In this document: positions 34,043 through 44,339 of the stretch, piece after piece
How the letters are laid out: each line of letters starts with the position of its first letter
How positions within the stretch are numbered: the stretch's first letter is position 1
Assembly (NCBI RefSeq): GCF_910591885.1
Contig: NC_063285.1
Span: 6,481,395-6,545,394, forward strand
Source of the DNA: Bombus terrestris
Lineage: Eukaryota > Arthropoda > Insecta > Hymenoptera > Apidae
Length of the DNA: 64,000 nucleotides
Reading direction: 5' to 3'
The notes under the pieces: model-generated
Databases searched by the model: none
The model's input: the letters and a program-made list of their open reading frames with translations, nothing else
What the model was told of the DNA's origin: nothing
Translations under genes and position numbers: made by a program

Positions 34043-35042
34043 GGATGAGGAAGTAACTAAAATTGTTTCAAATGATTGTGATAACGACAATATCGAAGTT
34101 CCTAGAAATAATGTTAAGGAATTTGAAGAAACCAATGAAATCAATATGAGTGAACCAACGATTTCAACTCCTATTATTGAAAATAATTTATGAAGTGCAA
34201 AAAGTAAATGATGAATCAGTGTTTAAATCCTTGCTTGAGTTATCATCACTTAAAAGTAATATCAAACGCCAGACAAAATTAAAAACCTGCTGAGCACAAG
34301 GACGTGCAGTTCATATATTAGGGTTAGTAACAAAACAAGCAAGAATGGAAGTTGAAGACTATGTAATAAATTTATATGAAGAACGTACAGTTAAAAGAGT
34401 AAAATCCAAAGATACGGATAATGATATGTTGCTTGAAAAAAAGAACAAGCACCTATGTTGAAAGAAGTTGATAAAATAACAGCAACATGTGGCAACAGAC
34501 AAAAAAAAATAAACCAAATTTCTGAAGAAGAAACGATGCTCAGAGTAGAGTCTACCTAAGTGATAGAATCTTCTGTGAACGAAATAGCATCTGAGAACAG
34601 CAGAGAATCTAGAAGGAAATCTTTCAGGACGAAATCCATCCGAAAGTAATCCTGTTCTCAGTATTAGCATCATTGTTCCAACTGAAAATCCTGAACTGCC
34701 TTTGGAAGAACCATCTGAAAAGCATGAAACTATGCAAAATGAAGTTCTAATGTAGCAGGTAACGCTATTGGATAGCATAGAACAATTGAAAGAAGAAAGA
34801 GAAAATTCTAATTTCAACAATACAGAGACTCAAGCAGCAGATAAAGAAGAGGCCACTCAAAATTCCGAACACCATTAAAGGACCGACAACCCCAGTTAAC
34901 ATTTATACCGAGATTCCAACTTCGAGCCATAAAGGATCAAGACGAAGAAAAAAGAAGAAAAGTACACTTTGAACCAATCATCGTTCGATTCCATAAATCA
35001 ATTTTGAAGAAATGTTAACTTTGGAAGACCAAATACAATCTA
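34043..35042 (+). pseudogene. Decayed continuation of the element's ORF
   Basis: Open segments in shifting frames continue the same composition: LAEDEEVTKIVSNDCD, FKSLLELSSLKSNIKRQ, then GRAVHILGLVTKQARMEVED, and later ENPELPLEEPSEKHE. Before the 3' LTR one frame reads KRRKVHFEPII, ten residues later KSILKK, then stop. KVHF fits an RVxF and SILK fits a SILK protein-phosphatase-1 docking motif. The original ORF was probably over 850 codons. The 153-codon minus-strand ORF here is antisense shadow. Confidence 0.55.
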
Positions 35043-35054
35043 AAGAGGGGGGTA
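35043..35054 (+). promoter_or_regulatory. Polypurine tract
   Basis: AAGAGGGGGGTA directly precedes the 3' LTR, as needed for plus-strand priming. A similar G-run precedes the family A LTR on the minus strand near 2645. Confidence 0.85.
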
Positions 35055-35417
35055 TGTGACAGCGACCATACCCAAATCCACGTCATTCACACTGCTTGGC
35101 AATGAACCATTATACTTTGACCTTACCTTTGTACATGTCCCAACACCAAATTTTCTCCATTACGTAGGACACTTAGGATCCTCTCCTTGCCCCTTAACCC
35201 CCACAAACTCAACATATAAATACTGCGAGCATTCGACCACGAGAGTAGTCTCGGGTTCAGTCTTGGCAGCGATTTGAACAATTATTTTAATACTCTGTAA
35301 CTTCGCTATTTCATTGTAATATCGTACTTAATCACTTTTGTGAATAAAAGCGTGTAAAAATATAAAAGTTAAGCTATTGCTCAGCTCTTCCTTTTTTATC
35401 ATGAATTTTACGTGACA
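35055..35417 (+). repeat. 3' LTR of the 3.6-kb element
   Basis: 363 bp, TGTGACAGCG to ACGTGACA, with the same TATA-like box and GAATAAAAGCG signal as the 5' LTR. Confidence 0.9.
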
Positions 35418-36480
35418 CGGCCATTGTCTGTTTCGCTCTCGTTCTTACGAGGCAAGCGGAGACGAATAAGGTACCAATGTCTCTGTTTAAGTATTCTGTG
35501 GCAGTTTCGATATCTGCCTTTGTTTTTAGTGAGATTGAGGCAGAGGTTGAGCGGTTAAAGATTTCTCTAAAGAGCTGCCAGTTGGTGAGTTGGTTGTGAA
35601 TAAGGCCATTAGGTGGGTTCTCGATTATTGCTGAACCGACTGTAGCTATTACGGGGGAGTGGTCGGAAGAGAGTTCAGTCGAGGAGTTGATTTGGACGTA
35701 TCTGGGCGAGATATTTTTGGTTATGAAGAAGTCGAGTAAATCGTGGATTTTGTTAATGTCAGTGGGCCAGTATGTGGGTTCATATGTGGTGAGGTAGTTG
35801 AGATTGTTGGTGGTTATGCTTTTCAGGAGGTTTTTGCCTCTTGCTGTGACAAGTTTGCTGCCCCATTGGGTATGTTTGGCGTTATAGTCTCCTCCAGCTA
35901 TGAATCTATTGCCTAGGGCGTCAAAGAGGCTGTCGAAGTTCTCTTTAGCAATCGAGTGTCTGGGAGGGCAGCATACTGCTGAGGTGGTGATTGTACCATG
36001 GCTATTGCTACGCTTGTGGTTTGAAGGTAGTCTTTCTGGAATGATGGGAGCTCGTAGTGCCTAATGCTGGATTTAATGATGATTCCGGTGCCGCCGTGTG
36101 CCTTTCCGCTGGGGTGTTGGGTGTGGTAGAAGTTGTAGCCGTGTATTTTGAGGTATTCTTAACGAGAATTGATTGTAAATATTCTAATAAATAAAATAAA
36201 TGTCTCTGTCTGTGACATTCATAGCATGCCACGCATACATAGAATGCCTTTCTTGTCTTCTATGTTCTTTTATCACAACTCAACTTGGGGACGATTTCTT
36301 CTATGCTTTCAGTATTTGCGTGTCAAAAACTGTTTACATGACCGTGGTCCTAACTACACGTAATCGATATCAATAGGATCGTTCATTTGGGCGCACAATT
36401 TCAACATATAAAGTTTATAACCTATATTTTGTATAACGTTTTAACCTATATTTTAACCTATATAAATTATTTCACTCCAA
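35418..36480. repeat. Segmental duplication copy 2, right part
   Basis: Outside the LINE insertion (35487-36198) it matches 11291-11900, including CTCGTTCTTACGAGG, ATGTCTCTGTCTG and GACCGTGGTCCTAA. Confidence 0.6.
35487..36198. mobile_element. 5'-inverted LINE J2 insertion (twin priming)
   Basis: Flanked by an 11-bp TSD AATGTCTCTGT (35476-35486 and 36199-36209). Most of the insert, 35487 to about 36160, is minus-strand endonuclease sequence (HPSGKAHGGTGIII; later segments broken by stops). The last about 38 bp, ending TTCTAATAAATAAAATA, are the plus-strand 3' end of LINE J2 as seen at 12868-12915. Opposite orientation of the 5' and 3' parts within one TSD is the hallmark of twin priming. The uninterrupted target is preserved near 11345. 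Confidence 0.88.
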
Positions 36481-36485
36481 ACTAT

Positions 36486-37078
36486 TGTAGTATCATGGAA
36501 ATTTAGGTATAAATTTTCCCTGATATTATTTATAATTTATAATTTATTTACAATAAATAAACTAACAGATGTTAATTAGACAGAAAACGATGGTTATTTA
36601 ATTTGAACTAAATGCAACAATCTTACTTTACTTCAACCACTCTCGCAACTCCACAACGCTAACAATTCAATCTCTCAACAACACTAGCAACTCCCACAAC
36701 TCGACAACGCTAACAACTCTACTCTTCGACTTCTCGACTAGCTCTGACCTCTCGATCAACGCTCTCACCTCTCGATCAACGCTCAACGCTTCTCGATCAA
36801 CACTCTTTGAATTTAAATCGTCCCCCTCCATTAGCGTTATTTTTTCTTCTCTTTAAAGAAAAATGCGTATTTTCGTTTACCCGTCAATTTGACGGGTCCC
36901 GTAGAGATAGATATATACGAAACGCCCGTAAACCTAGTGTTAATCTCATTATGTTAACGCTCCGCAAGAACTAGGTGACTTCAGTCACATAGCCTTTTTC
37001 CCTATGTAAACTAACAACTGAAGGACAGACGACACTGTTTTGATCGATCTCTAATCAGGCTTTTCTTACGATACTACA
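36486..37078 (-). mobile_element. Solo LTR, family G, TSD CTAT
   Basis: 593 bp with ends TGTAGTATCATGG and CGATACTACA. 4-bp TSD CTAT (36482-36485, 37079-37082). Inverted relative to 14894-15408, recognisable by the antisense of its GAGTTG-type repeat (CAACTC words at 36650-36720). An internal TTCAGTCAC/GTGACTT inverted motif is shared with 40447-40702. Confidence 0.88.
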
Positions 37079-37270
37079 CTATTATGTTTTTTGTCTTCCT
37101 CATTAACATTTAAACGTTGGTAATGAAAAAGGTTAATATGCATATGTATATCATTAACTTGCACACATACGCAATTTATTATATGTCGTAGAAGTTTAGT
37201 AGTATTCTGTGTAGATACATCTTCTGACGATAATCTGCTCGAGGATTACAAAGGTCTATTCTAATCAGTT

Positions 37271-37620
37271 TGTAGTGGCACATGAGTCTTAGAACGAAGC
37301 GAATCGAATGTCTCATGTTGTTGTTTTGCCTCGGGGTATTGACACTATCTTGACGTATGAAACGTAATGATAAACAAATTCCGGATAAAATAATATAACC
37401 GCAATTCAAACTTTCCAGTACTCCCCGACCAACATAAACAAACGAACACGTTCTCTAGGACAGTTTATATCGAGCGAACGTAAGTGTTACCTAATATACG
37501 TATATCGAGTGTCATTCAGTGAGCAACGATTAACTCTGTACTTGGAATAATTTTAAATACATTTGACGATATCAAATATCAATTTGTCTCGTCATTATTT
37601 AAATCAACACGTTAAATCAT
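37271..37620 (+). mobile_element. LTR, family A, diverged copy
   Basis: Starts TGTAGTGGCACATGAG and shares CATGTTGTTGTTTTGCCTCGG with the other family A copies. The 3' half is diverged and the right end is approximate. Confidence 0.5.
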
Positions 37621-37789
37621 CCACTCAAAAATTTTATATAATGTATAGCAAAGTATATTAAATAAATATTTAAAATAGATTTAAATATATACAAATATTT
37701 ATTCCAAAGAATTTACAGTCCTATAAAATTTGACATTTTCTCATCTTTTCCATACTGTTATAAGATATCAATAAGTAGAAATAATAAAG

Positions 37790-39330
37790 TTTTGTCCATA
37801 ATTCGTATGATTTTCAAATGTCAAGTAAAAGATATGAACGATTAAAATGAGCAATAGAAGAAAAGAAGAAAAGAAAGCAAAACACTGAAATAGAATTAAA
37901 ACAATTAGAAAGAGAAACATCTCGAGTTGCAAAACATTTAATCAAAGAAAATGTACGTAAGACGTATTCACTTAAAAACAAATAGAAGTTCCTGTTAGGA
38001 AGATGATACATTTACACTGTACATGTGAATATGTGTGTAAGCGTCAGAGGGCGTCCAGGCCTTAGTTGGGACAAAAGACGTTTGGCAGTCGTTAGAAGCA
38101 TCTGGAAGAGTCGGTTGACAACAATCGTTCGTGCGAGTAGGTTTTCGAGGTCTACAGAGTATAAAAGATATATGTATAACTGTTGTGTGCTAAATAAAGG
38201 AAATTATTTGTATTTCCGAATCCCTCCTATATCTTTACAGTTCCAATGAGTGATAAAAAACAGAATCAAGTGAAGTGTGTAAAATGTGTACTGTCATACT
38301 ATTAAGCACCGTAAGTCCAAAAGCCTATCAGGTTTTGAGGAAAAATCGGTATTCATTTCCAGCTTTATCTACGCTTAGAAAATGGGCGATTTAGGTGAGA
38401 TTTGACCAAGATATTCAACGTTTAATTTCTAAGATGAAATGTTTCGACGAAGAGTATAATTTGTCAGAAGATGGAAATAGACAAAAACAACGAACAAGTC
38501 GTCGAGTCTCACAAAACTGTGAAACTTGGTATTGTCAAAGATCTATTAGACAATTGAAGGCAAATTATTTTCTATCATTGCGACAAATTTTTCGCCAGAG
38601 GTATGGTAAATGACGATATATTTCAATTATACAAAGCATCGCTACGTTGTTGTTACACTTTACCTGCAACGTAGACCAACTAACAGTAAAGTTTTGATTA
38701 AATTGAGTGTTGAGACAGAAATCTCAAAATTCTTATTTCGTACATCCAGCTGGTAGTGACATATAATTTTTGTTTTTAATGATGTGTCTCATTTGTTAAA
38801 ACCATGGGAAAATAATTTCTTAGATTGTGCTTTTTTCTAAATGGAGAACATGTTGCAAAGAACTGTATCGATTTAAACGTTATTTTCAAAATTACTCAAT
38901 AGCATTTAGATATCTGTGATTCAAATTAGGAAAAAAGTACCTATTGTTGCGGATTCCTTTTAGAAGATAACTGTCAGAGATGCGGCAGGCAAGGTTTTTT
39001 GATTCAAGAAAATAACCGTTGTTTGGTTCCATTACAAAAAGGAATTATTTTAAACAACATTTCTCTTTAGAAATTACTGCCACGTCCATAGAACAGCTTA
39101 ATTTAACTACTTTCAAAATGTTTGACACAGGATTGCTCCGAGAATCTTTTTTTAGTACCTATGAAGTATGGGAGTGACGAGTGATCAGCCATCAGTTTTA
39201 AATTTTTGCCATAGATTAATATGGTACATGTCAGGGAAACATTTCGGTGATTCCGGTTATAGTTTAAAAGGGCAAACACTGAAAGCGATGATGATTTTGA
39301 AGTGGTATGTCGTGATAGGTGCGGAAGGAA
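37790..39330 (+). pseudogene. P-element-like transposase relic
   Basis: Broken plus-strand frames show features I associate with P/THAP9-type transposases: a Lys/Glu-rich coiled segment before the LTR; YQVLRKNRYSFPALSTLRKW near 38320; a VIYFFDDVSHLLKTMGK-like stretch near 38770 resembling the family's DVPHL-K-RN motif; and NGEHVAKNCIDLNVIFKIT. Many stops and shifts make it inactive. A family F solo LTR splits it. No terminal inverted repeats were identified, so the assignment rests on short motif similarity. Confidence 0.45.
37993..38239 (+). mobile_element. Solo LTR, family F, TSD GTTCC
   Basis: 247 bp, TGTTAGGAAGATG to TCTTTACA, with a perfect 5-bp TSD GTTCC (37988-37992, 38240-38244). It interrupts the transposase relic. 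Homologous along its length to 15554-15797. Confidence 0.92.
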
Positions 39331-40009
39331 TACTCAGATGTTCAACAAAAAACGTTTATTGACTTTTTAACAACTGACGACAAATAACAATTAACAACAA
39401 ACAACAATTGACAACAGTGAACAATTAACAACGCTTAATAACAAACAATGCTTAACGCAGGTTATCGGAAGTAGACTACTCGTCTCTCAACGTTCGCTTC
39501 GCGTAATCCTTCGCACTTCGCAGCTCGGGGCAGACTGAATCTCTTTTATTCAAAAGCCACGCCGATTCTTTTCTTTGTTGGCCATCGATATCGCGCGTGT
39601 TAGAAGTCCGCGTCGGTTTCCGTGTATGCATTCTCCCGAAAATTTGGCGAAATAGCCGTAAGGATATCGATGGCCCATAAGGCTTGTCGGAATAGCGCTT
39701 TTAAGATAAAGCGCTTTGTGCCGCGAAACCGTTGGAAATTTCCGAGGTCGAGTGCCGTTATAATTTGATCTTAACTGCTTTAAGCTACACTTCGGAATTT
39801 GACAAAGTCTTTAGCTAGACGTTGACGAAGAAGCTATTCGATTTAATACTGGATTCAACGTGTTAGATTCCGTGAATCAAGAGACAAACAATAAGAATAG
39901 ATAGAAACAAGGAAAAATTTTATGCGAGAAGATTCAAATTCATTCTGTGCCATAATAATATATTAATTATAATTTATGATCTAACTGACAAAATGTATAT
40001 TAATATTGT
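39331..40009. other. Unassigned, with a short-period repeat
   Basis: At about 39368-39450 an AACAATT/ACAAC-type repeat of 7-13 bp period. The following 300 bp are GC-richer, and the words GATATCGATGGCCCAT and GAGTGCCGTTAT resemble family B LTR landmarks, so a diverged LTR is possible. Confidence 0.4.
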
Positions 40010-40200
40010 ATTCGACCATTCGCGGAGAAACGCGGTCGTGAGATAGCGCATCAACGGGAGTCGTTAATTCCCGTTATGATTATGCAATCGGCGCCACGAA
40101 ATGATCGATCACCTATTTCATTTAAGATAATAGATGTGATTGAATTGATTATAACACTGAGGTAACAGGTTATAATTTACACTTTCTTCCAACAACTTTG
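40010..40200 (-). repeat. Family C LTR, 3' fragment
   Basis: On the minus strand it carries the conserved block from GTTGTTGGAA-AAAGTGTA through ACCTGTTA, CGTGGCGCCGAT and CGTTTCTCCGCGAA. Four other copies occur in the window. Confidence 0.6.
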
Positions 40201-40349
40201 TAAAAAAGATAATTACACTGGTGCGTATGTATAAGTTAAGTAGGTGACTGATTTAAAGATGGAAACACGGTCAAAAGATGTTGACTGTTTGAAAGATGGA
40301 AAATTAGTGAAGTTCGGTGACGATGCTGTGGCGAGGAAAACTAAGGATG

Positions 40350-40436
40350 GATGTTTAAGGATGTGTTTAATAACATAGTTATCTTCCTCTGCCATGTTGT
40401 TTAGCATTTCAATGAGGGGGTCCATTATTTTCGCGT
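40350..40436 (-). pseudogene. LINE J1 ORF1 fragment
   Basis: MDPLIEMLNNMAEEDNYVIK matches the ORF1 core of LINE copies II and III over about 20 residues, then homology stops abruptly. A small isolated piece. Confidence 0.7.
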
Positions 40437-40446
40437 TAATGTATAT

Positions 40447-40702
40447 CGGTGCTACTCTTCGACTCCTCGATTAATTCTGACCTCTCGATCCACTCTCACT
40501 TCTCGATTAACCGCTCCTTGGATTCAAATCGTTCCCCTCCATTAGCGCTATTTTTCCTTTTCTCTAATCCCATCCAGTTAACGCTTCGCAAGAACTAGGT
40601 GACTTTGGTCACACAGGCTTTTTCTATGTAAACTAATAACCGAAGGACAGATGACCTTGTTTTGGTTAGTTTCTAACCAGGTTTTTTCCTCACGATACTA
40701 CA
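40447..40702 (-). mobile_element. Family G LTR, truncated
   Basis: The right end CACGATACTACA and the internal AACTAGGTGACTTTGGTCACA match 36486-37078. The other end is missing, replaced by the LINE ORF1 fragment. Confidence 0.7.
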
Positions 40703-41279
40703 ATATCATTTGTTAAACCAAAACATCATTACTTGTCCTTCCTCTAAAGACCCTATTAAGATACTACATTAATATTGCGACGTTTAATTCCATATGAAAC
40801 ATCAAATCAACCGCGCATTTCCGAAGAGGGGCAAATTAATTATTATCGTCTTTGCTCATGCATATTTACTAATCGGTTTACATCGAACAGATCGTCGAAT
40901 TAGTCATTGACAAACACGACAGGAAACTTGGAATTTTATAAAATTCTCCGTTTTCAAGCACTCCAAATTGTTATATTATTCGACGGAACTTTTACGGATG
41001 CCAATTAAGTTGCAACTTTGCTTTTTAGATCCTGTAATGCATCCTTAATCAACAAATGTTTGAATTTGGACTGAATATATGTCAAGTTGAAACGACGTGT
41101 GTCTAGTGCTCCGCGACGCCGTGATCTAGTGTCGCCCATCCGTTGATAGTGAATCGAAACAGACATAATCCAAGTGTTTCCTATCTTATCAGTGAAAAAA
41201 TTCCAACGCTCCTAATCTCTACCCGAATCATGGCCTCATAGCCTGTCGACCAGTTATTCATCTTGAATTAACTAGCTCG
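40703..41279. other. Unassigned
   Basis: No gene or repeat recognised. The last 100 bp may be 5' UTR of the LINE fragment that follows. Confidence 0.4.
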
Positions 41280-41815
41280 ATGATGGTCCAAGAATCGCGA
41301 CCAGGCTCGTTTGAGCAAAACCTTAATTGCATCGTGCTACCTCCTCCATGGCAAAAGAGCATTATATCCCTCCGTACTATTGACAACAAAAACATTAAAA
41401 AACGTAAACTGGAAACAACTAGAACAAACACAAACGCAAATCAGAACGAGCAGCCAATAAGCGGTGTAACCACGTACAATAGATACTCAATACTAGAATC
41501 CACAAATGACTCCATGGACTTCGCAGATTCACCAATTAACTAACATATGCAAAAATTTCCCCTCCCCTACCTATATTCGTTGACAATGTCATCGATATAC
41601 AAACAATGGTAAATTCCATTGAGAAAGATATCAACATGGAGGATTACAAATTAAAAATAAACAACAATCAAGTTAAAATTCTGCTGGCTAACCCAGACAC
41701 ATATAGAAAGATAACAAAACCGCAAGGAAGCGTCCTAGGCCCAATATTATACACATTATACACGGCGAACATACCTACAACTATCATAACTATCTTCCTT
41801 ACAAAGTTGTTGGAA
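41280..41815 (+). pseudogene. LINE ORF1-RT chimeric fragment
   Basis: A plus-strand ORF (41280-41543) resembles the N-terminal half of a Jockey-like ORF1 (basic stretch KKRKLETTRTN, then NRYSILESTNDSMDF). A second frame (41606-41818) begins with ORF1 sequence (VKILLANPDTYRKITK) and switches without a stop into RT sequence, PQGSVLGPILYTLYTANIPTT, at about 41720. More than 1.5 kb that should lie between these parts is absent. It then runs into LTR sequence. Confidence 0.75.
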
Positions 41816-42000
41816 TAAATGTGATTTGTAACTTGTTATATCAGTGTCATATTCAATTTAACTACCTCTATTATCCTAACCGAAATAGGTGATCGATTAT
41901 TTCGTGGCGTCGATTATCTAATCGTAACGGGAATTTACAACTCCCGTTGACATGCTTTCTCGCGATCGCGTCTCTCCGCGACTGATCGAACAAACACAGT
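41816..42000 (+). repeat. Family C LTR, 3' fragment
   Basis: Contains ACCTCTATTATCCTAACCG, TTCGTGGCGTCGATTAT and CGCGTCTCTCCGCGA. It directly follows the LINE chimera at GTTGTTGGAATAAA. Confidence 0.65.
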
Positions 42001-42137
42001 TTATTTATAATAAATTAATTGTAATAGTAAGATCCTACACTACTATCTCTTCTTTTTCCTCCTACAATGTTCTTTAAAACTTCACGTGTTTTCCTTCTTA
42101 TGGTCAATGTTTTTTAACGTCGTACCTGTATACTTTT

Positions 42138-42790
42138 TGTTACGCCACGAGGCTTACCACAGGCTGTATTTTCTAACCGTCGCTCGCGGCCCTACAATGT
42201 CGCAGTCAGATCGTCTTATCTGACCGCCGGATCATATACAATGTATCGACGAGCGCATAGCTGTTGCCAAGCAGCGAGCTCTCGAAACGTCGAATTTTGT
42301 CCGTTACGTTTTCCACGCAAGAACAGACATACGTGATCATAGGTGCGAACGGTGGCGTGACCTAAGTAGAGTGGGGGTCGTCTTAAACATGAGACAAAGG
42401 AATCATCTAAAGTCAGTTAGTTCCTTGTGACACGTCGAACGTTACACATTGAATCGAATCTAACACATAACGTCTGTCTCAAGCTGCGAAGTGCGATAGA
42501 TCTCGTTATAAGCAAACCGCTAAACAAACCTTGACTGTTATCTTTTTCGTTTTTAATTGTTGATCTTTGACTGAACTTATTATTTCGTTGTCTTTATTAA
42601 ACTTATATCAACCAACCCAGTATAGTTGTTCATATACACTCAAACCTAACCACCTCTATTCTCGTAATAGAAATAGGGGATCAATCAGTTCGTGGCGTCG
42701 ATTGTTTAATCGTAACGAGAATTTACGACTCTCGTTGACGCGTTATCTAGCGATCGCGTCTCTCCGCGAACGGTTGAAACAAAAGTATAT
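42138..42790 (+). mobile_element. LTR, family C, uninterrupted
   Basis: Starts TGTTACGCCACG and runs through AATGTATCGACGAGCGCATAG and GAACGGTGGCGTGA to the 3' block with TTCGTGGCGTCGATTG and CGCGTCTCTCCGCGAACGG. It shows the site into which element K inserted at 6.5 kb as continuous sequence. The right end is approximate. Confidence 0.65.
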
Positions 42791-43269
42791 CCACAGTAGA
42801 TATGTGACATAGATAAGAGGCATCCGCTATTAGGAAATATTATGTTCAGATAATAAATCGTTCTTACATTGGAATATTGGGATAATGCGGGAGGGATAAT
42901 GGGGACTCTACTGTATACAGTGTTACGATCTGGTGTTGATCTTCGATGTTCGTAACCGTTATGTGCAATTCTAGATGTCGAATCTGGAGTTTCTCGAATT
43001 ATATCTAAATCAAAACAGTAGTTCCTGCTACCAGAAATAGTCGTTAAACTGTTTCGATTAGCTTGATTTTCGTTCGTTAATGTTTGAAACAATGGAAACG
43101 GCTGAATGGAACAGTTTCCAAAACTTGTCGTACTCTTCTGAAGCGCGGGACTATTTCGAATATCCCAATATGCCGTGCTCTTAGTATCTTTAAGACAACT
43201 GAGTAAAATATATTCGGAAACTTGTCGTTTCCTTTAAAGCGTGACACTATTTTTAGATTGCAAACTGCT
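42791..43269. other. Unassigned
   Basis: No gene recognised. The 128-codon minus-strand ORF at 42706-43092 starts antisense to nothing identifiable and ends inside the family C LTR. Confidence 0.4.
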
Positions 43270-43470
43270 GTTGTTGGACCGTTCGCGAAGAGACGCGATT
43301 GCGGAGGAGTCAGGTCAATGGGTGTCGTAAATTCCTGTTACAATTAGATTATCGACGCCACGAACTGAACGATTCCCTATTTCGGTTAGGATAATAGAGG
43401 TGATTGAATTAGTATAACACTGAATTAACAGGTTATAAAATACACTTTATTCCAACAACTTGTCTCGCAG
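43270..43470 (-). repeat. Family C LTR, 3' fragment
   Basis: Minus strand, same block as at 40010-40200, ending in GGTCCAACAACA. Together with the plus-strand copies at 41.8 and 42.6 kb it makes a cluster of inverted family C ends. Confidence 0.65.
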
Positions 43471-44339
43471 CGAGTATAAATGTTCGGAGAGACTCGCGTG
43501 GTATGTTACGATGTCGAATTGTAATGTCGTTTACAATAAGGTTAAAAGTGTTCGGCTCGAATAGTTACTAGCAAGACTACGATGTTAATAGTAGTAAGTG
43601 TGACTTGCAAGTAATGAGTTACAGTATCGCAAGAGGTATAAATCGCAAGTAAAATATGAACCGAGAGATGTGTTTAGTGATTTAGCGATTTAGCGATTTA
43701 GCGACTAGGCGATTAATAAAGAGATTTGACAACTTGGCAACTTGGCGACTAACTTTTGACTGACTATCGGCTGTCGTGTTATTACGGAAGGAAAGAACGT
43801 TATGAGTGTGTCTAGAGTACGAAGAAAGCGAATTCGCTTATGGCACGTTTCATTGGGAAAAATGAGGGTAACGATCAGCGATGCCAATTGATTAGAAAAA
43901 ACGTTAGTGGATGATAATAGGTAGAACAACCAAGAATCATCAATAGACCAAAGACACTTACGAGACTTCAGAGTTCTCATTGTTAAGATACTAAGATTTA
44001 TGGTGACCCTTTAGCTTTATTGAAGGTCTTGAGGAGTAAGGGTAGATGGACATCTGGCGACCAGACAAAGAGGGATGGCTGCGGTTTATATCATGCGACG
44101 TAACAGCTGTATCCATGATGTTTTAATTCGTTAATATAACCGTATACGTAGCGTAAACTAGCGTATCAATACAATTGATAAATATAATTTGAATTTCGGC
44201 TTAACCGCTATGTGCAGGAGTAATAGCACGGAAATGATTAATGTTTCCTTGGAATAAATAAATACTTTCAATATCTTCATTATTGACAATGATAGTCAAT
44301 AAATAATTTTACTCGAGTAAATGTGGTGCAAGACCGAAA
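43471..44339. other. Unassigned, with a short tandem repeat
   Basis: At 43676-43716 the octamer GATTTAGC is repeated three to four times. No gene recognised. Confidence 0.4.

Larger units (their letters stand above)
31788..35417 (+). mobile_element. Non-autonomous LTR retrotransposon, 3630 bp
   Basis: Complete structure: 5' LTR, primer-binding-like site, one long ORF, decayed sequence, polypurine tract and 3' LTR. The flanks are CAGC (31784-31787) and CGGC (35418-35421), a likely 4-bp TSD with one change. There is no protease, RT, RNase H or integrase motif in any frame, so it would depend on another element. The LTRs differ by scattered substitutions and a length change of about 40 bp in the first half, indicating some age. 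It lies within the second copy of the segmental duplication. Confidence 0.88.

Noticed and set aside
34359..34820. 153-codon minus-strand ORF
   Set aside because: Lies wholly antisense to the decayed ORF of the LTR element; the serine/phenylalanine bias follows from complementary codons.
42706..43092. 128-codon minus-strand ORF
   Set aside because: Its C-terminal third is antisense to a family C LTR and no domain is recognisable in the rest.
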